From assembly GCF_001262605.1 (NCBI RefSeq), contig NZ_LGTC01000001.1:3857001-3921000 (forward strand): DNA of 64,000 bases, given 5' to 3'. Origin of the DNA: Pseudobacteroides cellulosolvens ATCC 35603 = DSM 2933 (GTDB taxonomy: Bacteria > Bacillota > Clostridia > Acetivibrionales > DSM-2933). The notes beneath the pieces were generated by a model, which was not told the origin of the DNA, searched no databases, and worked only from the letters and a program-made list of their open reading frames with translations. Shown here piece by piece: positions 16,887 to 25,814 of the stretch (the stretch's first letter is position 1; the number at the start of each line of letters is the position of its first letter). A program made the translations under genes and the position numbers.

Positions 16887-18467
16887 TTATTTCTTCATTG
16901 CTTTAAATGCTGCTCTCTTTTCATCTTCTATTTGCTGTCCGCCTGATTTCATGTAATCCTGAACAAGTGAATTATAAGTCTTGTCAAAATCTGCAGGCTT
17001 ACAAGTAATTGATTTTACAAATATCTGTACTTCTTTGTCTGTAAGTGCCTTGGAGTATTTTGCTTCTGCTTCGATAACTCTGTCAAAACGAGGCATATAG
17101 CCGGCATCTGTTAATGCTATATTGTAAGCTTCTGTAAACTTATCTTCAAATCCTGGATATCCGAATGATGCTGCTTTTATGTTCTTTTCAGTACTTCCGA
17201 ATTCCTTACCGTTTACTATAATAGACAAATCAATATAGTTTGCTTTTTTATCATCCGGAAGCTTGTCGTTTGATATAACATTCATTGGTATGCCATCTTG
17301 CTCATCAGTATATTGATCACCCTTATTACCATTTTGGAGGAATTTCAACACTTCAGGTTTTGACATCCAGTTAAGATATTTTATTGCTTCAACAGCTCTT
17401 TTACTTGATTTTGGTACTATTATAAATAATCCATTAGGATTGTATTTCATTTTTATGTTTTTACCTTCTGAGTTCTTAAATGGATCTATTGGAATAATGT
17501 CACTGTCAGGAACATTTTTCTTAAGCTCAGTTGCCAAACCAGGTGTAATTCTGTATGGGAAGTCATAACTTTGAATAAAAGCACCAACCTTACCCTGTGC
17601 AACATCTTTTTCGTACTGTTTACCGTCTTTATCCAAAACAAACTGTTTATTTAATAGACCCTCATTGTACAATTTGTTCATAAATCTTATACCTTCTTTA
17701 AAGCCAGGTATTACCCAGTTCCTCATACTATATCTGTCTTCTTCGGATATAGAAGTTTTAAATGATTCAAGAAGAGTGTGTGAAGTCCAGTTAATATTAT
17801 TTGGGTCGACAGTGATGGTAAAAGGAATAACTTTTTCGCCAAGTTTTCCTGGATCCTTTTCCTTGAAAGCTTTTAAAGTGTTATAAAATTCATCTGTTGT
17901 TTGAGGAACAGGCATATTTAATTTATCAAGCCAGTCTTTTCTTATAAATGTTCCAAAGCATGCTTCCATAACTCTCTTCGCAGGCACAGCGTATTGCACT
18001 CCACCCCAGTTGCCGTAGTTTAACAAAGTATCTCCAAGATAAGCTTTAAGATCTTTACCGTGTTCATCAAGCAATTTTCCTAAATCAGTAAGTCCGCCGT
18101 TTTTTATGTAGTTGTACATCAAACCTTCATTGTAAGTAAAGGAAACATCCGGAGCCTGATTTGCCGCCATCAACACATTCAGCTTTTCAACTTCCTGACC
18201 TCTTAAAACTGGTACAAATTTCAGCTTAATTCCATTTGGATCACCAAAGTTTTTCTGTATCCATTCTGTCTGGAAGTTCTTGTCTGCCTGATACCCAGGT
18301 GTTGATCTGTCAAAAACCTCAACTGTCAATTCCACCATTTCCTTTGGTTTTTCACTTGCTGTGGTATCATCAGTCTTATCACCCTGACTGCCGCAACCTG
18401 TAATTGCAGTCGTTAGCATTGCCACTAGCAGCGTAGTACTTATTACTTTGCCAAAACGCTTTTTCAT
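16887..18467 (-). CDS. lplA: Sugar ABC transporter substrate-binding lipoprotein (LplA/YtcQ family)
   Basis: Binding lipoprotein for oligosaccharides, most likely aldouronates judged by the locus. The signal peptide ends in the lipobox LTTAITGCGS. The mature protein has extracellular solute-binding-family-1 features (ANQAPDVSFTYNEGLMYNYIKNGGL near the middle of the N-lobe). 526 residues is long, as usual for the LplA group. ATG 18467 is preferred, eight bases after GGGGGA; another ATG lies two codons upstream. Last gene of the transporter operon, with a terminator behind it. Confidence 0.88.
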   Translation of the reverse strand: MKKRFGKVISTTLLVAMLTTAITGCGSQGDKTDDTTASEKPKEMVELTVEVFDRSTPGYQADKNFQTEWIQKNFGDPNGIKLKFVPVLRGQEVEKLNVLMAANQAPDVSFTYNEGLMYNYIKNGGLTDLGKLLDEHGKDLKAYLGDTLLNYGNWGGVQYAVPAKRVMEACFGTFIRKDWLDKLNMPVPQTTDEFYNTLKAFKEKDPGKLGEKVIPFTITVDPNNINWTSHTLLESFKTSISEEDRYSMRNWVIPGFKEGIRFMNKLYNEGLLNKQFVLDKDGKQYEKDVAQGKVGAFIQSYDFPYRITPGLATELKKNVPDSDIIPIDPFKNSEGKNIKMKYNPNGLFIIVPKSSKRAVEAIKYLNWMSKPEVLKFLQNGNKGDQYTDEQDGIPMNVISNDKLPDDKKANYIDLSIIVNGKEFGSTEKNIKAASFGYPGFEDKFTEAYNIALTDAGYMPRFDRVIEAEAKYSKALTDKEVQIFVKSITCKPADFDKTYNSLVQDYMKSGGQQIEDEKRAAFKAMKK

Positions 18468-18562
18468 AAACATGTCCCCCTATTATTATAATATTAATAG
18501 ATTATATAAAATCTCCATTATTAAAATCCATTTATATAGAATTTAATTTATGAGATATTATA

Positions 18563-19489
18563 TCATTCCTTAATAGCCCCAAGCATAACACCCTTAATAA
18601 AATGCTTTTGTATGAACGGATAAACACATACTATAGGAATAGTCGCGAACATAACACTCGCAGCCTTCAAGCTGTCAGGAAGCAAGCCTGGAGACATATT
18701 ACCCTCAGCAAAAGCAGCTTCTAGAGACTGACTGTTTGCTACTATTTGATACAGCTTAAGCTGCAAAGGGTACTTATTCGGATCTGTTATATAAAACAAG
18801 GCATCCATAAAACTGTTCCATTTCCCAACTGCATAAAACAAGCTTAAGGTAGCTATGATTGGAAGAGATAACGGAAGCACCACTCTTATCAATACTCCAA
18901 AGTCAGTACACCCGTCTATTCTAGCTGCTTCTTCCAAACCTTCAGGCAATGAATTAAAAAATGATTTTAGAAGAATCAAGTTGAACGCACTGATGGCACC
19001 AGGCAGTATAAGACTCCACATACTGTCCAGTAGTCCAAGACTTTTGACCAGAATATAGTCCGGTATAATTCCACCGCTAAAATACATGGTTATTACTATT
19101 ACCAATAGAAAGCCGCTTCTTCCTTTCAAACTCTTTTTAGAAAGCGGATATGCTGCTGCAATGGTCAAAGCCATACTCACCACTGTGTATATCACAGTAA
19201 TTAATATTGTAAAAACCATAGACCACATCATTGACTTATCTGAGAATATTGCCCTATATGAGTCGATTGTAAATTCAACAGGCCACAAAAATACCTTAGA
19301 AGATATGATTGCTGAATTTGAACTTAAAGATACAGCTACTACGTTTAATACAGGCAATAAACAAAGCAATGCTGAAATTGTTGTAATTACTATTATAACA
19401 GTATCAAATACCTTGTCGGATGTTTTTTGCTTCCTTGTATTACTCAATTTTTCTTTACGAAAAATACCATTTGACAATTTAGCTTCCAT
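18563..19489 (-). CDS. ytcP: Sugar ABC transporter permease (YtcP / MalG type)
   Basis: Second inner-membrane permease of a CUT1-type sugar importer. Six hydrophobic segments are visible, and the coupling motif EEAARIDGCTDFGVLIRVVLPLSLP carries the EAA consensus. The C-terminus (FIQKHFIKGVMLGAIKE) is the YtcP-family ending. ATG 19489 is preferred over a GTG four codons upstream that overlaps the AAAGG ribosome site. The gene follows lplB by 18 bases. No ATPase is encoded here, so a shared MsmX-like ATPase elsewhere is expected; that is inference from the family. Confidence 0.9.
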   Translation of the reverse strand: MEAKLSNGIFRKEKLSNTRKQKTSDKVFDTVIIVITTISALLCLLPVLNVVAVSLSSNSAIISSKVFLWPVEFTIDSYRAIFSDKSMMWSMVFTILITVIYTVVSMALTIAAAYPLSKKSLKGRSGFLLVIVITMYFSGGIIPDYILVKSLGLLDSMWSLILPGAISAFNLILLKSFFNSLPEGLEEAARIDGCTDFGVLIRVVLPLSLPIIATLSLFYAVGKWNSFMDALFYITDPNKYPLQLKLYQIVANSQSLEAAFAEGNMSPGLLPDSLKAASVMFATIPIVCVYPFIQKHFIKGVMLGAIKE

Positions 19490-19507
19490 AATTATATGCA
19501 CCTTTCT

Positions 19508-20467
19508 TTACCAAATTCCCTGTTCACCGCTTTTTTTAGCAATAAAGTTGGTTACTAATATTAAAATCATACCTACTACAGACTGGAACAACCCTATCGC
19601 CGTTGCAATAGTGTATCTGTAGGACTGCAATCCCACCTTATAAACAAATGTACTTATAACTTCTGAAAAATCATAAACTTGAGGATTGCCGATGATAAAA
19701 GGACGATCAAATCCAATCATTGCAATTTTTCCTACATTCAATATCAATAAAACAATTATAGTAGGCTTAAGTGCAGGTAAAGTTATATGCCATATTCTTC
19801 TTAATCTTCCTGCTCCATCCACCTCTGCCGCCTCATACAGTTCAGGGCTTATACCTGATATGGCTGCAAGATAAATAATCATTCCCCACCCTGCACTTTG
19901 CCATACACCTACTCCTGTATAAGTAAACAGCCAGTTCCATTTTTCTGTAAGAAATGCTATTGATTCTAATCCCATTGATTTAAATAAAGAAGGTATTATA
20001 CCTGTAGTTGGTGAAAATACTTGAAGCACTATACCGCCTATTATTACCCATGATAAAAAGTGCGGCAAATATAAAAGTGTCTGAGAAGTTCTTTTAAACC
20101 AGCTTATTTTGATTTCATTTATTATAATTGCCAAAATAATTGGTGCCGGAAAGCTCATAACCAAGTCAAATAAATTAAGCATAAATGTATTTCTTAATGC
20201 TTTATAAAAGTCGCTCATCCCAAATATTTCTTTAAAAGCATCAAATCCTATCCATGGACTTTTAAAAACACCTTCAAAAGGATTGTATTCTTTAAATGCA
20301 ATTATAGTTCCATACATAGGTATATATTTGAAAATTATAAAATATGCCATTGGAAGGAGTAACATAAGGTACAGAATCCAATCTTTTTTCAAATAATAAA
20401 TTATATTCTTTTTTTTAGGAGTTTTAGCTGGAGCAGGAATTTTAGTCGTTGTAGCTATTTCACTCAT
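19508..20467 (-). CDS. lplB: Sugar ABC transporter permease (LplB / MalF type)
   Basis: First permease of the CUT1 importer. The protein has a basic cytoplasmic N-terminus, then six hydrophobic segments, and the coupling motif YEAAEVDGAGRLRRIWHITLPALKP. Start at ATG 20467 (MSEIATT), because GGGGG lies at the right distance; an upstream open stretch to 20587 is cysteine- and phenylalanine-rich and not family-like. First gene of the transporter operon, with a ~250-base leader from the promoter near 20.73 kb. Confidence 0.9.
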   Translation of the reverse strand: MSEIATTTKIPAPAKTPKKKNIIYYLKKDWILYLMLLLPMAYFIIFKYIPMYGTIIAFKEYNPFEGVFKSPWIGFDAFKEIFGMSDFYKALRNTFMLNLFDLVMSFPAPIILAIIINEIKISWFKRTSQTLLYLPHFLSWVIIGGIVLQVFSPTTGIIPSLFKSMGLESIAFLTEKWNWLFTYTGVGVWQSAGWGMIIYLAAISGISPELYEAAEVDGAGRLRRIWHITLPALKPTIIVLLILNVGKIAMIGFDRPFIIGNPQVYDFSEVISTFVYKVGLQSYRYTIATAIGLFQSVVGMILILVTNFIAKKSGEQGIW

Positions 20468-20724
20468 TAAATTTCTATCCCCCTTCTTATTTCTCTCTTC
20501 ATTCAGCCCTGCAATAAACTTTTTTACATAATGAATATTGCAAAAGCAAAACATTTTGCTTAATACCATAAATTGTACTAAAACCATACTATTTTATAAA
20601 ACTCGCATGCTATAGCTTTATATATTTTTATGACTAGTTCAAGTACAAGTTATGCAACGATAAAAAAATCAAATAATGATAAGCTAAAAATTATTAACCT
20701 GATAAGGAAATGAGTTACATTTTC

Positions 20725-20752
20725 ATTATACTAATCTCCAAAAGTTATTCAA
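20725..20752 (-). promoter_or_regulatory. Sigma-A-like promoter of the lplB-ytcP-lplA operon
   Basis: Minus-strand TTGAAT (20747-20752) and TATAAT (20725-20730) are spaced by 16 bases. The divergent intergenic region (20468-21064) holds this promoter and one for the AraC-type regulator, an arrangement suited to control by that regulator. No further operator could be picked out by eye. Confidence 0.7.
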
Positions 20753-20927
20753 GAATGACAATTATTCTATATATCACTTTTGCTTATCCGTTTATTTTAT
20801 AACCTTTCCGAGCTTTTTATATTACTTACAACAGTAAAATAATCATTTCTAATTTCCCAACTATTTCCACGCAAAAACAAGAATTAAATTTACCATATAT
20901 ATCGTACAAATTGATAAATTAATTTAT

Positions 20928-20955
20928 TTGAAATTAATTCATAATAATGTATAAT
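20928..20955 (+). promoter_or_regulatory. Sigma-A-like promoter of the membrane AraC regulator
   Basis: TTGAAA (20928-20933) and TATAAT (20950-20955) are spaced by 16 bases. A second TATAAT about 50 bases downstream, with TTGCTA only 15 bases before it, is a weaker alternative. Confidence 0.6.
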
Positions 20956-21064
20956 AATTAAAAGTGATATATTTTACAAAAGTGTAACTTGCTATATAAT
21001 TGATTCTGATATAATCATTAAAATATCAAAATAATTTTATCCCAATTTAATTTAGAGGTGTTAC

Positions 21065-23404
21065 GTGAAAAATTATACTTTGATAGTTAAGCTTTTTATT
21101 GCACTTTCACTTTTTATTATAATTCCTGTTATAATAGTTGCTACACTATCCAGCTATTCTATAATGAATTATTCAGAAACTGAAATCAGCAACTCAGGTA
21201 TAAGTAAGTTAAAAGTATCCAAAAGCATCACTGAATTGTTAGCTAACACTGTACAAAAAGATGCTTTGCGTATTTCCTTAGACAGCAACCTTACTAATTA
21301 TTATGACTATACAAACTTTGAAGCCAATTCAAAAAATAAAGAAGAATTGTTTATTATGTACCAGATCCAAAGTATGCTTGCGGGTGTTGTCAATACAAAC
21401 GATAGATATCACTCTGTGTATCTGTATTTGGATAATTCAAACTATGTTATTACAAGTGAAGATGTATGTCTTAAAGATAACTTTGATGACATAGAATGGG
21501 TTAAGTCATATAAGGCCAGCAAATATTCCAATGAACCCATATCATGGCTCAACCCCAGGCTAGCCAATCAAAGGCGTTTAAATAGTTCTGTGAATGAAAC
21601 AAACACGGGCAATGTTTCCACTTCATCTAACTATGTTCTTTCTTATATATATCCGCTTACACCTTATACAACAAATTTAAGCGGGGCAATTGTGGTAAAT
21701 GTATATGAAGACTCATTAAGCAAATTAATTAACAGCAATAATTTAAACAGTGAAGGATGTATAAGCATTATAAATTCAAAAGGTCTTGGTGTTACTGATA
21801 TTGATAAGACCCTGGTGGGTTCAAATATATCCTCCAAAGATTACATAAAAAGCGTATTGACCAGTAATAAGCAAGAAGGCTCTATTATCACAAAAATTAA
21901 TAACAAAAAATATCTGGTAACTTACTTAAAATCTGACATAAAAGATTGGATATTTGTGGGTACATTTTCCCTTGATAACCTTACTAATACATTTACTTCA
22001 ATAAGAATGCTTATAATATATATATCCCTTATACTTCTAGTTGTAGGAATTTTTTTATCCTACTTTATTTCACGAAAGCTTTATAATCCTGTTAAAAAGC
22101 TTGTAAACGATATTAAGAACCGTAAGGGCATAGATATAATAGGTAATGAAAATGAAGTAGCCCTTTTATCAAAAGCATTTGATTCATTGATGAAACAAGA
22201 AGATCAACTTTTTAATACCATTGAAAAAAACACAAGGCATCTAAGGGAAAATTATCTATTGGGTTTACTCAAAGGCAGATCTTCTGAAGCTGATGAGCAT
22301 CAAGAAATGTTTCACAATCAATATTTTATTTGTGCAATCATATCTATTGACCGTTTTAATGAGTTTGTTTCCAACTTTTCAAGCGATCACCAGTATTATT
22401 TAAAAACAGCTATATTGAATACTTCTGAAGATGTAATTTCAGAATCCATACCATGTTCAGGGCTGGTTATGGAAAAGGATAAAATCGTACTTATCATGAA
22501 CCCTGATACATCCGATTATACTAAAACTATCTTTGTCTTGAAGCAGAGATTTGCTCTATTACAAAAAGAAGTATCCAAGGTAATCGACAGCTCTGTTACT
22601 TTTAGTGTGGGGAATGTTTACAACAGCCTGACAGATGTGAAGACATCCTATTTTGATGCACAGAACCTATTAAAACTAAGATTTATGAGGGGCCATGGAA
22701 CTATAATAACCAATGAAGATACCTATACCGGAAATAGCAAGTATTATTATCCTTTTACATTCGAAAAACAGATTTTAAACTATGTTGATGCCGGTTCTAA
22801 AGAAGCCTTGATAAGTTCCTTAAGTGATTTCTTCACTGATATTAAGGAAAATAAAAAGCTGGCATATGATAATGTTATTCTGATTATCAATCAACTGCTT
22901 GGAAGCACTATAAAGTATCTCCTTAATTTAAACATAAGCGTTAGTGATATTTTCGGCAATGACTTTAACATTTACAACCAGTTAACGGAAATAGAAACTT
23001 TGGATGATGTTAGCTTGTGGCTGGCCAAAATATACCTTCGCATCATAGAATTCTGTCAAAAGCCAAAGGCCGATAATAAAGAACATATCACAAATATAAT
23101 GAATTACATACATAAAAACTATAAAAAAGATATTGATATAAATATGCTGGCTGAGCATGTAGGCTTAAGCTATTCACATGTCCGTAAGATATTTAATGAT
23201 GAAACAGGTGAAAACATTGTAAATTACATAAACAATTTAAGGATTGAAGAAGCACAGCGATTACTCAGGCAAACAGACATGAATGTAAATGAAATCGCAC
23301 TTAGTCTGGGGTATAATAACAACCAGAGCTTTAACAGATTCTTTAAGAAGTATGTAGGCATAACCCCCGGAGAGTACAGGAATATTAAAGTTAAGGCTAT
23401 TTAG
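21065..23404 (+). CDS. Membrane-anchored sensor AraC-family transcriptional regulator
   Basis: One-protein sensor and regulator. A membrane helix lies at about residues 9-30, followed by an extracytoplasmic sensor domain of about 270 residues and a second helix at about 313-335 (IYISLILLVVGIFLSYFIS). A HAMP-like linker and a cytoplasmic middle domain follow. The AraC/XylS DNA-binding domain is at the C-terminus (about 680-775; two helix-turn-helices, ending YNNNQSFNRFFKKYVGITPGEYR). The start is GTG, after GAGGTG. This architecture (YtdP/YesN-like) usually sits beside LplA-type transporters and controls them. It is divergent from the transporter operon here. Confidence 0.9.
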   Translation: MKNYTLIVKLFIALSLFIIIPVIIVATLSSYSIMNYSETEISNSGISKLKVSKSITELLANTVQKDALRISLDSNLTNYYDYTNFEANSKNKEELFIMYQIQSMLAGVVNTNDRYHSVYLYLDNSNYVITSEDVCLKDNFDDIEWVKSYKASKYSNEPISWLNPRLANQRRLNSSVNETNTGNVSTSSNYVLSYIYPLTPYTTNLSGAIVVNVYEDSLSKLINSNNLNSEGCISIINSKGLGVTDIDKTLVGSNISSKDYIKSVLTSNKQEGSIITKINNKKYLVTYLKSDIKDWIFVGTFSLDNLTNTFTSIRMLIIYISLILLVVGIFLSYFISRKLYNPVKKLVNDIKNRKGIDIIGNENEVALLSKAFDSLMKQEDQLFNTIEKNTRHLRENYLLGLLKGRSSEADEHQEMFHNQYFICAIISIDRFNEFVSNFSSDHQYYLKTAILNTSEDVISESIPCSGLVMEKDKIVLIMNPDTSDYTKTIFVLKQRFALLQKEVSKVIDSSVTFSVGNVYNSLTDVKTSYFDAQNLLKLRFMRGHGTIITNEDTYTGNSKYYYPFTFEKQILNYVDAGSKEALISSLSDFFTDIKENKKLAYDNVILIINQLLGSTIKYLLNLNISVSDIFGNDFNIYNQLTEIETLDDVSLWLAKIYLRIIEFCQKPKADNKEHITNIMNYIHKNYKKDIDINMLAEHVGLSYSHVRKIFNDETGENIVNYINNLRIEEAQRLLRQTDMNVNEIALSLGYNNNQSFNRFFKKYVGITPGEYRNIKVKAI

Positions 23405-23483
23405 ATATACCAAATGGATTAGCATCAAGACATTTGATTTTACTGCAAAACAAAGAAACCATGAGATGATTTTATCAACCTTG

Positions 23484-23566
23484 ATAGTTGTCGCAAGAAA
23501 TTACGGTGTCTGTATCATATGATATTACTGTATTTAAATTTCAAAAGACACCATAATTTCCGGACA
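23484..23566. repeat. Imperfect palindrome between convergent genes (second family, copy 2)
   Basis: GAAATTACGGTGTCT (23497-23511) pairs with AGACACCATAATTTC (23546-23560) with one mismatch, around a 34-base loop that itself contains TATCATATGATA. The left edge (TTGATAGTTGTCGCAAGAAATTA region) resembles the palindrome at 16774. It may act as a bidirectional terminator between the AraC and GH3 genes, but no clear T-run follows. Confidence 0.65.
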
Positions 23567-23584
23567 ATAATAAATTTGCTTTTA

Positions 23585-25750
23585 CTAAAACTCTATTGCA
23601 TTGCCGATAGCCTCAAATTTGGCCGTCTGAACCTTTGTACCTGTTAACTTCTGACTTCTTTCATCGGGCTGACTTCCGCCAATAAAAACTTCAAATAACC
23701 CAGGCTCTAATATACTTCTACCCTCATCATCAACCATCGCCATTTGTTCAGGTTTTATATCAAATTCAACATCCATTTCTTCATCCTGCTTTAAATGAAT
23801 TCTTTTAAAACCCGCCAGCTTCCACTTTGGAACAAGACTGCTTGCCTCAATATCTTTTAGATACATCTCTACTACTTCATCCGATTCGTAGTCTCCTACA
23901 TTTTTAACTTTCACTTTGCATTCTATTTTTTCACCGATGCTGATTTTATCCTTGGAAAGCTTAAGTCCGCTATATTGGAACCTGGTGTAACTAATGCCAT
24001 ACCCAAAAGGATAAAGAGCTTCGTTTTCCATGTATTTATATGTGCGGTTCTTCATGGAGTAATCGTCGAAATCAGGAAGTTCTTCAGTAGTCCTGTAAAA
24101 TGTAACTGGAAGCTTTCCTGACGGACTGAATTCTCCGAAAATCATTGATGCAATAGCCCTTCCTCCCTGAGCACCGGGATACCATGCCTGTACTACTGCC
24201 GGTATGTTTTCATCTGCCCATGTTACTGAAAGTGCACTGCCGGAGAGAAGAATCAATATAACAGGCTTCCCGATTTTATAAACAGCCTCTAATAGCTCCT
24301 GTTGGAGTCCTGGAAGATCTAAATGAATTTTATCCCCGCCTGCATACTCATTGGAGACATCACCTTGTTCCCCTTCTAATGTTGCATCAAGACCCATACA
24401 CATAATTACCAGATCTGACATTTGGGCAGCCGCCAACGACTCTGCAAACCTGTCCCTTGGCTGGGCAAGACCTGTTTTATCTTTAAACAGATGGCAACCG
24501 GACGAATAATTTATTCTTGTGTCCGGTAAAACCGCTTCGCGAATTCCATCTAAAACAGTCACATACTCCGATGCAGTGCCAAAATAGTTTCCTACTAAAG
24601 CATCTCTGCTATCGGCATTTGGACCTATAATGGCTATTGACTTAATTTTATTTTTATCTAACGGAAGCATATTGTTTTCATTTTTCAATAAAACAAGTGA
24701 TTTCTTTGTAACTTCCAGTGCAAATTCCCTGTGTTCCTTGCAATCATTTATTTCATAAGGAATTTTAGTATAAGATACTTCTGAAGGATCATCAAACATT
24801 CCAAGCTTCATTCTTGTGACCATCAGCCTTGTTACAGATTCATCTATGGTTTCTTCAGTCACAAGGCCTTCCTTATGTGCTAAAAGCAGATTAGCATACA
24901 TATTTCCGCAATTTAAGTCACAGCCATTATTCACCGCTAAAGCTACCGACTCCGGTGCTGTTTTTGTAACCATATGGAATTCATGGAAATCTTTTATAGC
25001 CCAACAATCAGATACTACATGACCCTTAAAGCCCCACTCTTCCCTCAAAATTTCTTTTAGCAGCGTCCGGCTGCCGCAGCATGGCTCTCCGTTGGTACGG
25101 TTATAAGCACCCATAACAGCTTCCACATTTGCTTCCTTCACACACTCTTTAAAAGCCGGAAGATAAGTTTCCCACATATCTTTTTTTGATACAACTGCAT
25201 TAAACTCATGTCTCATACTCTCAGGACCGCTGTGTACTGCAAAGTGTTTCGCACATGCTGCAGCCTTAAGATATTTTTCATCGCTTCCCTGCAAGCCTCT
25301 AATGAATGCCACTCCCAGTCTTCCTGTTAGGTAAGGGTCTTCTCCATAGGTCTCATGACCTCTTCCCCACCTTGGATCTCTGAATATATTCACATTTGGT
25401 GACCAAAATGTCAGGCCTTTATAGATATCATGGTCCCCTTTTCTTTGAAACTCATGAAATTTTGCTCTGCCTTCTGTTGAGATCACATCTGCGATTTTAT
25501 ATAGGAGTTCTTCGTCAAATGTTGCGGCCATGCCGATAGCCTGAGGGAACATTGTAGCAGTTCCTGCCCTTGCTACTCCATGCAGTGCTTCATTCCACCA
25601 ATTGTAAGACGGTATTTCCAAACGCAGTATGGCTGGTGCCTCGTGCAACATCTGGGTTACCTTTTCCTCAAGTGTCATTCGAGATACTAAATCCTTTGCT
25701 CTTTCTTCAAAGCTTAGTTTTGTGTTTTTATAACCCGGTATATCTTGCAT
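23585..25750 (-). CDS. GH3 beta-xylosidase / beta-glucosidase
   Basis: Cytosolic exo-glycosidase, no signal peptide. The GH3 N-terminal barrel begins with MTLEEKVTQM. The likely nucleophile is Asp248 in KGHVVSDCWAI. The sandwich domain begins near residue 370 (KSIAIIGPNADSRDALVGNYFG), and a fibronectin-type III-like domain ends the protein. The motifs YNWWNEALHGVARAG and FRDPRWGRGHETYGEDPYLTG match the xylan 1,4-beta-xylosidase branch of GH3. With GH67 upstream, it should trim xylose from glucuronoxylo-oligosaccharides. AGGAGG precedes the ATG. Substrate preference is inferred from context. Confidence 0.9.
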   Translation of the reverse strand: MQDIPGYKNTKLSFEERAKDLVSRMTLEEKVTQMLHEAPAILRLEIPSYNWWNEALHGVARAGTATMFPQAIGMAATFDEELLYKIADVISTEGRAKFHEFQRKGDHDIYKGLTFWSPNVNIFRDPRWGRGHETYGEDPYLTGRLGVAFIRGLQGSDEKYLKAAACAKHFAVHSGPESMRHEFNAVVSKKDMWETYLPAFKECVKEANVEAVMGAYNRTNGEPCCGSRTLLKEILREEWGFKGHVVSDCWAIKDFHEFHMVTKTAPESVALAVNNGCDLNCGNMYANLLLAHKEGLVTEETIDESVTRLMVTRMKLGMFDDPSEVSYTKIPYEINDCKEHREFALEVTKKSLVLLKNENNMLPLDKNKIKSIAIIGPNADSRDALVGNYFGTASEYVTVLDGIREAVLPDTRINYSSGCHLFKDKTGLAQPRDRFAESLAAAQMSDLVIMCMGLDATLEGEQGDVSNEYAGGDKIHLDLPGLQQELLEAVYKIGKPVILILLSGSALSVTWADENIPAVVQAWYPGAQGGRAIASMIFGEFSPSGKLPVTFYRTTEELPDFDDYSMKNRTYKYMENEALYPFGYGISYTRFQYSGLKLSKDKISIGEKIECKVKVKNVGDYESDEVVEMYLKDIEASSLVPKWKLAGFKRIHLKQDEEMDVEFDIKPEQMAMVDDEGRSILEPGLFEVFIGGSQPDERSQKLTGTKVQTAKFEAIGNAIEF

Positions 25751-25769
25751 AAAAGGCCTCCTGATAATT

Positions 25770-25812
25770 AGTCATGATCAAAAAATAACTTCCGCTATAA
25801 ATTTCGCTCATG
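25770..25812 (-). repeat. Dispersed palindromic repeat, copy D (half element)
   Basis: Minus-strand ATGAGCGAAATTTATAGCGG followed by AAGTTATTTTTTGATCATGACT matches the right arm of the full-length copies. It begins two bases after the stop codon of the alpha-glucuronidase gene and fills most of the 64-base gap to the GH3 gene, so it is inside an operon. Confidence 0.85.
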
Positions 25813-25814
25813 CC

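Noticed and set aside
20588..21064. Additional gene in the gap between the transporter operon and the membrane AraC regulator
   Set aside because: No open frame with a ribosome site; the region is AT-rich and accounted for by two promoters.
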